64,000 nt of DNA from Antilocapra americana (GCA_007570785.1 ML664161.1:41924472-41988471); one strand, 5' to 3'; counted from the first letter of the stretch, positions 24,731 through 36,366 are shown. Program-made: numbers and translations. Notes: generated by a model from the sequence alone, not told the origin.

Positions 24731-25123
24731 CAGTGAGGAGAGCAACCCAGGCGCAAAATGGTAGAATGGGGCTGGGGGTGGGGAGGCAGGCACAGCCTCT
24801 CATTTGGCTACATTGTAGTCAAGAGGCCTTTCAGCTGCCATACTCAGGGTTCTCCGACTTGTCTGCACTCATCAGGTTACATCAAGTATCTGTAGCTGCA
24901 AATTGTTTTTGCCGCCTCCAACTGCACATTTGTTCCAACAAAGCAGTCTCTTTCCATGTACCTTTCTTTCAATCTCTACCAGTATGTGTTCCTATGAGCG
25001 TGTTCTTTTCAGCTTTCCTCTCATTCTCCTCTCAGTGGAGAGTACCAGACTACCTTTGTGCTTACTCTCAATTGATTCAGAAGCTTTTACCTGTTTTTGT
25101 TTTGCCAAATGTTTCCTTTTTAG
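24731..25123. other. Intron immediately upstream of the 33-nt exon
   Basis: Pyrimidine-rich toward its end. An open frame runs from 24733 through the exon to 25260, but it crosses both splice sites and is a by-product. 'ttttgcc' sits about 20 nt before the acceptor. Confidence 0.5.
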
Positions 25124-25156
25124 AAATCGGCACCACCGTGCACTTCAAGCAAAAAG
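25124..25156 (+). CDS. LSAMP: LSAMP 33-nt cassette exon (juxtamembrane insert, part 2)
   Basis: A 33-nt exon lies between a strong acceptor (GTTTCCTTTTTAG, ending 25123) and a donor (AAG|GTATGG). It is read in phase 1 and encodes I-G-T-T-V-H-F-K-Q-K, preceded by a split codon: E (GAA) if joined to the 36-nt exon, K (AAA) if joined directly to the Ig exon. Its last G joins GA of the terminal exon to give G, then P-G-S-V-R. The same decapeptide occurs in a human LSAMP isoform as I recall it. Length 33 keeps the frame whether included or skipped. The insert adds a short basic and aromatic stretch just before the GPI-attachment region. If the donor were ignored, the frame would run on to a stop at 25258-25260, giving a tail with no GPI signal. 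The recalled isoform was not checked against a database. Confidence 0.87.
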
Positions 25157-27501
25157 GTATGGTTCCTATTTCTGATTCCCTTCTGTATGTTAAAATTGAG
25201 AGTCCAAAGCAATACATTGGAGTCTTATACACAAGATTATTCCCTGTTGATAATTTGTGATAATTTCCATAACACATTTGCCACTATTTTTCCCAAACTG
25301 TGAACTTTCTCCTTTACAAAAAGCCTCTGATCCAACAGTGACCCCTCTATTGCTTTTGACTTATTCATTTCTGAATCTCTGGATCTGAGTGAGTTATTCC
25401 CTCTCCCATTGTCCTCAAGTTCCCTTGGTTAATCCCTGCAGAGCTGCACTTTTGGAAATGTTCACTTCCCAGTGACAGGGCTCTTAGTCGAGACAGAGAG
25501 CCAAAAATGAAGCACTTGAACATTCGCTACTCCCTCCTGCCAGAGCCTTCTCCCAGGTCTTCATGTACGCTCGCCCTGCCACCCTGTACCCAGGCTGCAG
25601 GGACATCTGGCAACTGCCTTTTTGTGCCATCAAACTGCCTCATGTAGCTCCATCAGCCACGTGGCACTTGATTCTCACACATGCCCCTTCAAAGACAATG
25701 CAGCCAGGTCAACACTGCATGACATGGACCCTAAGATTCAATCACCGATTCTGATGTGTCATCTTTACAAGACAAACAGAAATCCCTAACAGTGTCTGTC
25801 CCCATACCAGAGTCATAAAAAACCCTGTGTGGCAGGCACCACCCTGCATAAATCTTCACGGCCACCCACTTGGATTGATAAGTGTCTCCTATGAAGACAT
25901 CTTGTCTGAGTGGCAAAGGGGCTGAGGCTATCAAGAGCACTCTCAAGAGTGAAAACCTGTGCTTATGGTCCTTAGACCCAACCAGGCAATGAGCCTCAGA
26001 GACTGTGGACCAGCTTTGTTGGTTTCCCCCAGGAAAGGGCCAGCACCTAGTTAATGCCCAGTGCCAGCAAGCCCTCACAGAATGCAGCAGGGAGGACGTG
26101 ACCAGAAATATGTATATAGGATCAAGATTATTTGGGACAAGGAGTATAAACTGCTGTCCTCTTCATATCTTCTTCTCTCTGCAGCACCACGATTGTCCAT
26201 TACATTTGAATATTAAGTAACTGGTACTGGTAGAACACAATGATACCACAGAGCTTTGGAAGGGAGGAAAAATAGAGTATGCAATTTTTTTTTTAATTTC
26301 AAAGATCAATGAGAAAAATTCCTAGTGTCACTCAAAGGAAAGTAATGGCCTAAAGTTTCAAGATTTTGCAAGTCAAAATATTTGATGTTGTTTTGATGGA
26401 GAAGGTGTGATAATTCCAACTTCATTGTGAGAATACTTCAGACTTACCCAAGACCGTCTTTATAGCAAAGGGAGATAATGCATAAAGAATTATGGAGATG
26501 GAACTCAAATTTATTTCCAAGATACACTGCTCAAAGAAAACATCAGTATACCCCCTCTTACAATTTGCTCCAGCCTGGAAATTACAGGCTCTCCTCCCCA
26601 GTGGATTCCTTCATGCAGAGGAAGCTGTACTGGCAGAAAATGGTCAGCGGGTGGCACCAAAGTCAGTCTTTTTCCCTTTAATTGTGGCTCCTGGCCACTG
26701 AGGGGGCCTCAGCCTGGGCATCTAGATAATATCTAAGAGACATTTAGTAGATTATTTTTCAACTTTGTTTAACAGTTGTTTTGCATATTGTTTATGTTTT
26801 TATTTTATTCATTCTGTCAATCCTTAATAATTCTAAGAAGAGTTTGAGCTTAAATTCACCTGGCTCTTCTTTTCTTGTATGGCTGAACTATGTGTAGGAA
26901 TAACATGATAGATAATCTGGATTCCTTAATGACTAGAAGGAATTCCCAAGGATTGCTTAGGGTGTGATTAATTATTATTTTGAATAAATCTGATCCAAAA
27001 TTCTGCAAGAGTCCGAAGTACTCAGCAGAAGCAACAGAAACGTGTCGGTCACATTGAATCACAAATTGTCTCCAAGGACACACTTTAAAGCAGGTGCTGA
27101 ACAATCACCTTGTCCTTTTGCTGAGACTCTACTGAAAGACAAAGCAATTGGCTTAGCATCCTGCATCTGATTGTTAGAAACCTGCCCCCCCATTCTCAGA
27201 TCTCGAAATTTCAGGATGTTCTATCAGTCTTGCCCTTAATCACCAATTCCCTTGGATAAGCATTGTCCTGGCAAAGCACTGCCCGGCATTCACCTTCATA
27301 CAGTCTCAACTATCTTTGGAGCTGAGAACCTTGACCTGGTGTGTTGACTCAAGATTCCCACTCCTGCTGCAGCTAAATTTTGCACTTTTCATGTCAAACA
27401 TTAAAAGCCTTGACCCAGTTCACAAACCAGTGTCTTTGATCCAGGGGCATTTCATGCCTTCCTGTAACCAGAATTCCAGAGTTAATAACAATAATGACAA
27501 T
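25157..27501. other. Last LSAMP intron, first part; nothing recognised
   Basis: Mostly unique sequence. Open frames of 60-115 codons (for example 25731-26078 minus) show no recognisable product. A moderately GC-rich section lies at about 25540-25700. No young repeats occur until 27502. Confidence 0.45.
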
Positions 27502-27660
27502 CTCGTTGTTGTTGTTCAGTCGCTATGTCATGTCTGACTCTGGAATGCAGCACGCCAGGCTTCCCTGTCCTTCACTGTCTCCCAAACTTTGCTCAAACGC
27601 ATGTCCATCAAGTTGGTGATGCCATACAACCATCTAATCCTCTGTTGCTACCTCTTATTA
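27502..27660 (-). mobile_element. BovB/BovA 3'-end fragment, antisense
   Basis: 'gttgttgttgttcagtcgctatgtcatgtctgactctggaatgcagcacgccaggcttccctgtcc', followed by 'catgtccatcaagttggtgatgccatacaaccatctaatcctctgt', is the antisense 3' end of BovB. It is truncated after about 155 bp. Confidence 0.8.
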
Positions 27661-28379
27661 AATGTTTACTAGATAAACACACATACACGTATATACATAT
27701 ATATATAGGATGTGGCTAAATACCAAAATATGATTTTTTTCTGTTATGTGAAAAACATGTAGCAATTTTTGAATTGTGGTTCTATTTGCCCATCTATTCT
27801 TAAGGCTAATTTATGTTTGCAGACTCTTGCTTTCATTATATCTGTCTGTATAAAAGCACTTGCTGAGTGTGGCCATCTGGTGTGGGAAATAAGATTTATC
27901 ATTTGCATTTCCACAAATAAGCAGAAATTTCATAACTATGAACTAAAACATAATTAATGATTTTGCTGATGATTCTTCCCTGAAATAGCCATTAACTGAA
28001 GTAGTCTCCTATGCAGTCATATATACATGTGTCTGTAATTGTATACACACTTGTGTTGATTCCCCAACCACCACCCGTTTACCCTTGTATTTTTTCAAGC
28101 CTATTTATTTACTCTCAAAACCAATTATGAAAAGAGCAAGTCATATAAGCACATCAAATAGCTATATAAGAGCCCTTAATGCACTTAATAAATAATAATT
28201 GATAGAGATGAAAATATCTTTCAGAGAGCCACAAAATATATTTCAAATATGTAATAACAATTCTATTAGAGATAAAACTAAAGGTTATTAAGAGTCATGC
28301 AAAGATTCCCTATGTATAACAGAGAATAGCATGTAAGAGTAAGAGCTAATCGTTAATTTTGTGAGTTAAAAGAACTTTA

Positions 28380-28525
28380 ACATGTGTATATCATATGTGT
28401 ATATGAGTATGCTTATAACAAATATACTTCTCTTGGTATCTCCATATATATGTGTACATACATTAGCAAAAATGTTATATGTGAACATGTATATCTAGGT
28501 TCATATATGCATATATCATATTTTT
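28380..28525. repeat. Degenerate TATG/TATA simple repeat
   Basis: A run of 'tgtgtatatcatatgtgtatatgagtatg...atatatatgtgtacatacat...catatatgcatatatcat'. It is interrupted and not a clean microsatellite. Confidence 0.6.
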
Positions 28526-28967
28526 CAGTGATGGCATTTTTGTTTCTTCAAATATTTACTATCTTTCTAATAAAATGGTTTAAGACTAGACTTTTTAGGT
28601 TCCCCCAGGTACCACTCAACTCCAAGATGTCTGAAAGATAATCCAACCTGTCCCAGCACTAAAAATGAGATTAAGGAAATAGGCAGAATTGAGTCTGAAA
28701 ACCTGTTTTCAAAGGATCCCTGGGGCAAAACAAAAATCATCCTTGCTTAACCCTGTCTGGCCTCAATTTGTGTGTAGTCTTTCTCTGTTTGGGAAGCATC
28801 ACTGACACACTAATCCAAACAAATGTGCCACAGAACTCATGACATCTAAAGCCTAGAGAGAAATTAAAATGATAAGGAATTGCATTGCCATCAGGCTGGA
28901 GGCCCTGGGGATGGGGCCATTAAAGGAGCTTCAAGGTCCCCAAAGGCCAAAAAGAATGGTGTGTGGG

Positions 28968-28987
28968 ACGGGGGGTGGGGGGGGGTT
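28968..28987 (+). repeat. G-run tract with quadruplex potential
   Basis: 'acggggggtgggggggggtt' places six and nine consecutive Gs one base apart, with further G pairs on both sides. It could form a G-quadruplex. Confidence 0.5.
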
Positions 28988-30959
28988 GTGAATTAGGAAA
29001 AACATTGACTTAATACCTAGATTCTAGTGCCTGGTCACCATTACTAATCAGGCGCTTTATGCAGAATGCATAATCTTTTTGAACCTTAATTCTTCATGTA
29101 AGGCATGAACCTAAAGATAGCTAAAGTGTCTTATTAATATGATCCTACAGTCCTTCAGAAAACTTAAAGAATTGATTGAATATTTAAATCGTTTATTCTG
29201 TGTTTCCATAGCTCAACACATAATAACACTCAAACACTCATTCTATATTGTAACTATGCTATTCAAACTTTATATATAGATTATATATTATGTAGCATTT
29301 TTAATATTCTCAGTAAGACATTTCAGTAAAAAAAAAAATCTATTGAAAATCATTTTTTCAAAGACAATAGATTCCTTCCTGTTGCTTTGTTTGTTCTGGG
29401 CTACTGTTTTAAACAAACCCAGATTTCATTTGCCGAATGTTTGACAGGAGACTCAGAGCATCCCTTCACCACGAAACCTCACGGCGCACCAGTGACAGTT
29501 ACAGACTCTAGAGTCCGTTGCTGGGGGAAAGCCCAGCTCTCTGCTTACTGTGTAAACTGACATGGTCAACTTCGCTTCTCTGTGGCTCCCTTATCTCACT
29601 GGCAGGGTCCACTGGGGGGCCTGCCTTGTAACACGATGGTGTGCTTATACTTGTGAAGCATTTTTAACAGGACTTATAGTAAGTGCTACGTAGTTGCTTC
29701 TTGGTTGTCTTTGGTTGCTGTTGCTCCTATAATGTTATTTTTATTGATATGTGAAACATAGATGGGAGAAGATTCTTATATTCAACATTTTCCCAGTTAT
29801 TTTATATCTGACCTGGAATGTTTGTAGACAGTTTTGGAAATGTTCACATGCCAGAGGATGCTTCCATTGCACTTGCACAAGCACAAACACCCACACTCAC
29901 ATACACACTCATTCACACATACTGATCTCAAGTGCCCTCAAAACTTCCAAGTGACCCACAGTTACAATGACACCATCTTTTCCTTTTGAATGTCATGTCT
30001 AAGCATACAGTCTTAAATCCAAAAGTCTCTGTTGTGAAAAACTGTTTTCCTCTTGTAATGAATCTAAATGAACAGAACTATACAAAAGGAGACAATGCAA
30101 CAAGAAAAGCATAGAAGGCAAGCTCTAGACCTACACTCACTGCCTTAATTCTTTCTGTGTAAACACAAACATCCCTTACCCACTCTCTTCTCCATTTGCA
30201 CACCCACATCCCCCAAATTCTGTCTACATTGGGAAAACTCAGGTTGGCAGTGGGACACCCACAGAGAGCCCCTCCAGGATGAGTTCTGCGCAAGTGTAAC
30301 TCTCAGCTCTGCTGCAGTATGGACCTGCCTGGCTAGGTTTGTTTGTTTGTGTTGTCATCATCGTTAGTTTTTGAAGTGTCAGATGAAGGCTTTGGACCAG
30401 ATGACCCCCTGTTGCTGCTTAAAATCCCACCATGAGTTGACTTATTTTCTGCCTTGCAGCTAAGGTACAACCCAGCTAAAAATGTTACTTTAAAACAATC
30501 CCTCTCCCCATTAACAAATAGATAGCTACTGCCACCACCACCACCTCTCCCCCACCCCCTTGAGAAGAGAGCATCACAGACTGGTTCCACACTTTATTGA
30601 TGGAGATGCTGTGGTGAATCAGCTGGAGGAGCCCCATGTCTGGCTGCTGAAGGACCCTCAGCAACGCTTGGAATCTTAAAGATTGCTGACATCCCACTGC
30701 TGTGCAGAGCAGAGAGGGCAGGATAAATTTGGACGGAGAGGGGACTGATCCAGCATCACACAAGATACCCCTTAAGATACTTATAGCTCAACCAGAAAGA
30801 TTTAGAAAAGATGGTGAGTCCCTCTTAGACTGTATCTAAGTGCCCTCCCTGACTTTGAGATGTTGGTACATGGCCCAGTCTTAAGGAGCTGTCAGTTGTG
30901 ACACAGAGTGGACCGGATGTTTTAATAATTATTTTTCTTTTCTCTCTTTTGCACTGCAG

Positions 30960-31057
30960 GACCTGGGTCGGTGAGAGGAATAAATGGATCCATCAGTCTG
31001 GCCGTACCACTGTGGCTGCTGGCAGCATCTCTGCTCTGCCTTCTCAGCAAATGTTAA
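30960..31057 (+). CDS. LSAMP: LSAMP terminal coding exon: GPI-attachment signal and stop
   Basis: The acceptor is a long pyrimidine tract ending GCACTGCAG (30951-30959). The exon starts with GA, completing a split codon (R after the Ig exon, G after either cassette exon). It reads [10 protein letters not shown], then [11 protein letters not shown], then S-L-L-C-L-L-S-K-C and TAA at 31055-31057, followed directly by TAG. This matches the C-terminus of mammalian LSAMP as I know it: asparagine in GIN|GS is the GPI omega site, and the 23 residues after it form the cleaved hydrophobic signal. LSAMP is a neuronal surface IgLON protein with three Ig domains that mediates homophilic and heterophilic adhesion and guides limbic axons. 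The earlier domains are not in this window. The preceding constitutive exon must be more than 30 kb upstream. Confidence 0.95.
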
Positions 31058-31060
31058 TAG

Positions 31061-31066
31061 AATAAA
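31061..31066 (+). terminator. AATAAA immediately after the LSAMP stop codon
   Basis: The canonical poly(A) hexamer begins 3 nt after TAA, overlapping the end of the tandem TAA-TAG. The downstream sequence is A-rich, not GU-rich, which argues against strong use. Confidence 0.25.
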
Positions 31067-31398
31067 AGTTTAAAAATAATTAAAAAAAACACACAAAATG
31101 CGTCACACAGGATACAGAGCGAGAGAGAGAGCAAAATGGGGGGAGACTGTTTCTTTCACAACTTTGTGTGTTTATAAATGAAGGGGGAAATAAGAAAATG
31201 AAGAAGAAAATACAACATTTAAAACAATTTTAAAGTCCGTCAATAAAAATTGAAGTATAATTGCAGGTGGGAAAAGTTCTACCAAGAAATGTGTATATCT
31301 AAGCAAATGTAGACTATGTAAAGACTCCATCATGTAAGGAGATTTATGTTATAAAAAAGTGACAAGTGAAGAAGTACCAGATGGGTATTAACCCCCCA

Positions 31399-31428
31399 CC
31401 ACACACACGCACACACACACACACACAC
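31399..31428. repeat. (AC)n microsatellite in the 3'UTR
   Basis: 'ccacacacacgcacacacacacacacacac', near-perfect AC dinucleotides with one G. Confidence 0.9.
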
Positions 31429-31519
31429 TTTATCCTTCCTTCATCCTTTTTCATCTGCGGGGAAAGAAAAAAATATGGTCTTGCCTTGGTGTTTATATTT
31501 CCAACATCATTTTCTTCTG

Positions 31520-31537
31520 TTTTTTTTTTTTTTTTTT
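31520..31537. repeat. Poly(T) run in the 3'UTR
   Basis: Eighteen consecutive Ts followed by AG. It is a homopolymer likely to vary between individuals. Confidence 0.9.
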
Positions 31538-31804
31538 AGTTTGAGCTGACGCATAGCCATTCAGACTATCAATGGAATCCATGCTGAAGTCCTACCCCGA
31601 CCCTTTATCTGGCTTTCTTGCCTCCACCCTCCCTCCAACTTTTAAGATCATCTCCGTGTGTTCGGTCTGCCCCGCATCCGTGCCGGATATCTGCTCTTTA
31701 TCCTCACCCCGGCCGCTTCCCTTCACTCCCACCCCCACACCCCCATCTCGCAGCCCTCGTCCTGCCGCGGATGCTAGAAAGTGCCATTTTAATTCTCTCC
31801 ACTG

Positions 31805-31837
31805 TGCGCGCGCGCTGTCTCTCTCTCTCTCTCTCTC
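31805..31837. repeat. (GC)n-(CT)n tract in the 3'UTR
   Basis: Alternating GC dinucleotides (31805-31815) run straight into CT dinucleotides (31818-31837), followed by a GT-rich stretch to 31866. The alternating purine-pyrimidine part could adopt Z-DNA. Confidence 0.75.
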
Positions 31838-33227
31838 CGTGGGTGTACGTGTGTGGGCGTGTGCGCCTCTCTCTAAAGCATGCCGAGGGAATGGTCCACG
31901 TGTACATAGACTCATTGTGCTGAAGATACTGTCCCTCATTGTAATCTTGAGATGCGGCTGTGACGAGGTGCTGGGGGCCGTGGGAGGGGAAGGAGGCAAG
32001 GAGCAGAGCCGCTCCCCCATCCATGGCTTTCACTGGACCTCAGCGTGTATTTCAGACCAAGCTGTGCCCACCTACGGGCAGAACCTCACCTTCCTCCCAG
32101 TCCAGTCATCAGAACCCAGTCCAGAGTCACTCAGATTATCACTGTCAATGAAAGTGCCTACTATGATGGGGTGAGCAAACAGTAGAAAGAATCAGTGATG
32201 CGGATGAGGTGACCTAGGACAGAAGTTTCTGATTTCACTCTTGTTTCACGAGTGAGTCTGAAGGATCCATGTGCTTCCCAGCTTTTTTCAGACTTGGTCC
32301 TGCTCTGCCGCAGGAGTAGCAGGTATGGAGCAAATCCCCAGAAATGGGAAGGTCTCCAAGGGTTAAGTCCTAGTGAAAGGATGCTGAGCCACGCGGAGAT
32401 CCTTAGCAGCCCTGTTTTGCCCCCTTTCCAATCTTCAGTTAACACTGCATTTGCTCCCATGGATTTCCCTGAGCAGAGAGTTTTTTCCATATTTCAGATA
32501 AAATACAGTGAGCCACGAGCAAGCAAGAGAAGTACAGATACCCAGGTCCCTACTCATGTGGTAGAAATACTGTGACAGCCCAAATACAAAGCATTGGCCA
32601 TAACAAAGGGGATATCTACTCCTCATGCTCCTTTGCAGCTCTCTCCTGGTGCTCTAGGCTAATACTTGATTTGATTGCCCACGCCATCTCCCTTCTCATC
32701 CACAGATGGTGTTTGTAGCACTGTTGTTGATAGTACTCCATCCTTATCCTATGCCAGGCCACTAGGAACAGCACTGTATTCCATCTTTCCTACTTACTCT
32801 TGGCTTCTAGTCTCCTGAAAAAGATACAGTGGGAGATATGATGTTTAAGTACAAGAAACATCTATTGCTAACACTGAAATATGAGTTAGTTCTCAGCCAG
32901 AAGAGCTGAGAAACTTGTAATCATTTAGGCAAAAGCTATATACCTACCACAAAACTTGACATCACCACCACACCAGAAGGATTTTCTTAGGAAAAGCCTC
33001 ACAGAGGGAGCTTCCCATGTGTAGATATCTTTGTCAGGAAACCAACCGTTGCTTTTACTTAGACTAATAGACATTGTAAATGGCTCACTAGTGAGAAGAC
33101 ATAGGATTGTTATTGAGGTCATAATGGAATGTATTTCAGCAGAGCCAAATATGGTACCTCACCAAGTCTTAGAACCTGGAAAATGGCTGTTATATGATGT
33201 AAAACAGGAAGCTTCGTAACTGCAAAT

Positions 33228-33345
33228 CAGAAAGGGAAGAAAGAAGGAAGGGAGGAAGAACTAGAAAGAAAGGGAGTGAGGAAGAGAAAAAGGAAGAAAG
33301 GGAAGGAATATAGAAGGAGAGTGAGGAGGAAGGAAGGAAAATAAT
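33228..33345. repeat. Purine-rich (GAAGG/GGAA) tract
   Basis: About 115 bases made almost wholly of A and G on the + strand, with a few interruptions. It lies inside the presumed 3'UTR, so on the transcript it would be a polypurine block. Confidence 0.8.
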
Positions 33346-36300
33346 AAATCTGAAATTTATCTTGATAGATTTTATTAATTGAAGGCTCTTTGCAATGAGT
33401 CTCATCTTTAAAGGTAATGCTCTCCTGATGAGTGGTACTTTTCATCTCTTCTAGGGGATTCTATTGTTTTAAAACCTATCACCAGACTTCTTTTATGATT
33501 TTGCAGTTTAGACATGAAATAGAAGGACAAATTGGACTTGGGAGTGGGTAAAAGTATTTGTGGCAGATCCTGGCATAGGACCAAAATTCTTATCCAAGAT
33601 GGTAGCTACTTAAACATAGAGAAGGTAAGCCTTATTCCTAGGCAGCATCGATTTATTGACAATCAGGGATTTCTCTAACAATTTAGTCTTCTTAGTACAG
33701 GAATAAAAGCTTATCATCCTTGATGATCAATATTTCCCCTATATTGAAGAGTCAACCACATCCTTAAGTGGCAGCTTTAGTGGAGTGCATGCTAATTTAA
33801 AGATACATAAGAAAAGAAAAGTAACAGGAGTTAATTCAGTTTAGTATCAATTTCAGGAACAGATCCCCATGGCATGTCACAGATTTTTCATCACATACCT
33901 AGATTTCTTATTGCCTCTACCCTACCCTAAGGACAAGGTCTTGGCTTTATGGAAGGAGATTCTCATTAAAAGGAATGTCTTTGCCTTGTCAGCACCATTT
34001 GTTCTGAGTTTTATTAAAATGGTCCATATATTAAATGTAATTAAACATGTATTGAATATTGTGGTGTTTGCATATATCTCTGGTAGGATCTGGGAATATT
34101 GTCCTGTCTCCCGTTTCAGAGCGATCGTTGACTGCAGAAATTTCATAAGTTTGAGGATGCTTATAAGCAATGTGAAAAATGGAAGAGAACATAGTTTGGA
34201 AAAAGGTCAGGTAAAAGGTAGAAGCCAGAGTACTGACATCGAGATAATAAGTTTAAACATGGGACTTCTAGGAATTTAGTTCATCACAATGCCATAACTC
34301 TGTTCAAGACTTTTGTCCATTGGTAATCAAAGCATGAAACCCTGCAATGAAAAGAATCAACTGGCTGGAAACAATATACTGAGAGGAGTGAAATACATCA
34401 ATTAATCTGAATGGCTAACACATTTAATGTCCTTTGTATGCAAACTGAAACTCCACTCTTCATGAAATAAAATCCTTAGACCTGACTCACAGTTAACCAA
34501 AGCAGAAATGACCTTGATGAAGGGTACTTCCTGAAGAATGAAAACTATCCTAGGTTTTACGACTGCAGACTTCTTTCCTCTGTGCAGTTGTTCATCAGAA
34601 GGTTTTGCCCTGTTGGAGGAACAGTCTTACTAGTTCGGACACAGAACATCCCTCTACCCTGAAAGAACTAAGGCTTAGGGATGGGTCCTTTTCTGTTGGG
34701 AAGAATTGTCCCACTGACCTTTGCCTTCTTTTCCAAGTCAGACATCACCCTTGCCCTAGGCGTTTTTTTTTTTTTACTACATCTTCAGACAATTTGGGCT
34801 ATTCATAGAGACCTTGTAAAAGTACTCGTGATTTTCATGTTCTTGGAGGACAGAAACAAAAATCTGTTTCTCCTCCAAAAATGGACTTACCTCCTTTGCA
34901 CACAAAAACTAAACTCCTCAGCATGAAAATATTTCTGAGTTATTACTTACTGAGTTATTAGCTTCTTAACTGTTCCAGAATCATAGGTTCCATCCCCAGG
35001 TTGGTTGTGGTTTGAATGTTTCTATTGGCTTGCATCCCAGAATTTCCCATTTTGTTTTTTGCAGGTCTTGAATTATTTGTGGAAATATATATATATGTGT
35101 ATGTATTTTTTTTAAACCTTATCTTTACAGATGCTATATTTACAATATTGTATGTATTATAAAGCAAATCTAGAGTAATGATTTAAACGTAAAAGGAAGA
35201 AAAGTACTGAATTTGGTTTTAAAAAAGAGCTATACTTCATTTTGAAAGACGTGGAGCCCCATTTTTCCACACTGTAATGATTTGTTTAAAAGGAATTTGC
35301 TTATGGATCATGTTCCATGGGAATAACCATGACCTTATTTTAGCTCTTCGACTTCATAACCTTTCAACCTGTATTTAGTCTTGATTTCTAATAAGTATCA
35401 TTTTTATAGATATAAAATTGCAATGCTGTATCTGACCTACAAAACAATTAATATTTTTAAGACAAATATTAAATATACCACAGAAACAGTTAGCTAAGAC
35501 CCTGAGTTAAGAAATGCAAATCCAATTTAGGAAATCTTCTTCTTTCTTAAATGTTTAAAATATTTCTTCTCTAGTGCATTTGCTCTAGTGGAGTAAATTT
35601 TCTATAGCAATTGGCATAATATCTGTAAATGTCTCACTAAATGCAAAATGAAGTTTACATTTATGTGCATACAGTGGAAGAGAAGTAAGCTGTTCTCTTT
35701 GCAGCTAAGTTGTTAAATGTGGCCAAGTGATATGCAAGAAAGAATTTATCTTCACCCAGCAACCAGTGCATAACTAACCCGTTGACAAACAAGCTGGTGT
35801 TAACGTTAGGTGTTGCTTTAACATTTACACCAGGGTAAATGTTTATGGATATTATGGAAAACTTATTTTAAAACCTTGATTTCCTTTCAGCGCATTTACA
35901 TTCTGTGTGCTGATTAATAAATTAGGCACCAATCATGTGTAAATCAATGTAAATCGGTAGTTTATGTACATAATATAAACTATGTAAACTTCATTTTTCA
36001 TGCAATGCCCAAGTTCAACTAAACATATGAATCTGAAAGGAAAAACAATCAAATAAAAATAAATAAAAACCAAAGCCTGTCACAGGTCAGAATGGGATGA
36101 AAGATGACTAATGTCCCAAACATAAGGTTGTCTCAGCAAAAGGAAGCAGACCCACAGACCTGTTACAGGCTCGCATCCTGCTCTGTTCCCAAGAGGTCAC
36201 CTCTTTGTTCCTTTGGGACCTAACTGCTGACTTAAGACTTAGGAAGTCAGGAGTTCTGTCCAACACTCACCACAGCTGTCCCACCTGACCCCAGAGCAAG

Positions 36301-36366
36301 GGAAATGAAGAGACAGGGAGGACAGAGTTTGAAGGGCTCATGTATCTGTTACATCAACTGTCAAGT

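Larger units (their letters stand above)
27661..30959. other. Last LSAMP intron, second part
   Basis: No young transposon is present. It contains AC/AT-rich simple sequence at 27676-27708, a degenerate (TATG/TATA) tract at 28380-28525, a G-run block at 28968-28987 and possible faint MIR traces near 29010-29110 and 29530-29640. The last 40 bases are a strong pyrimidine tract leading to the terminal exon. Confidence 0.5.

Noticed and set aside
24733..25260. 175-codon open frame on + spanning the 33-nt exon
   Set aside because: It crosses a good acceptor and donor. Only the 33 nt between them match LSAMP, and the rest is intron that happens to be open.
31520..31539. Poly(T) followed by AG resembling a splice acceptor
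   Set aside because: It lies inside the 3'UTR, there is no matching coding continuation, and a homopolymer tract is a simpler reading.
31572..32174. 200-codon open frame on + in the LSAMP 3'UTR
   Set aside because: Its composition follows the local GC/CT/GT simple sequence (runs of S, L, P). Long frames also exist on the opposite strand (31592-32020, 31704-32033). There is no domain or Kozak support.
33869..34279. 136-codon open frame on + in the presumed 3'UTR
   Set aside because: No family resemblance. It is AT-rich and most likely a chance frame.
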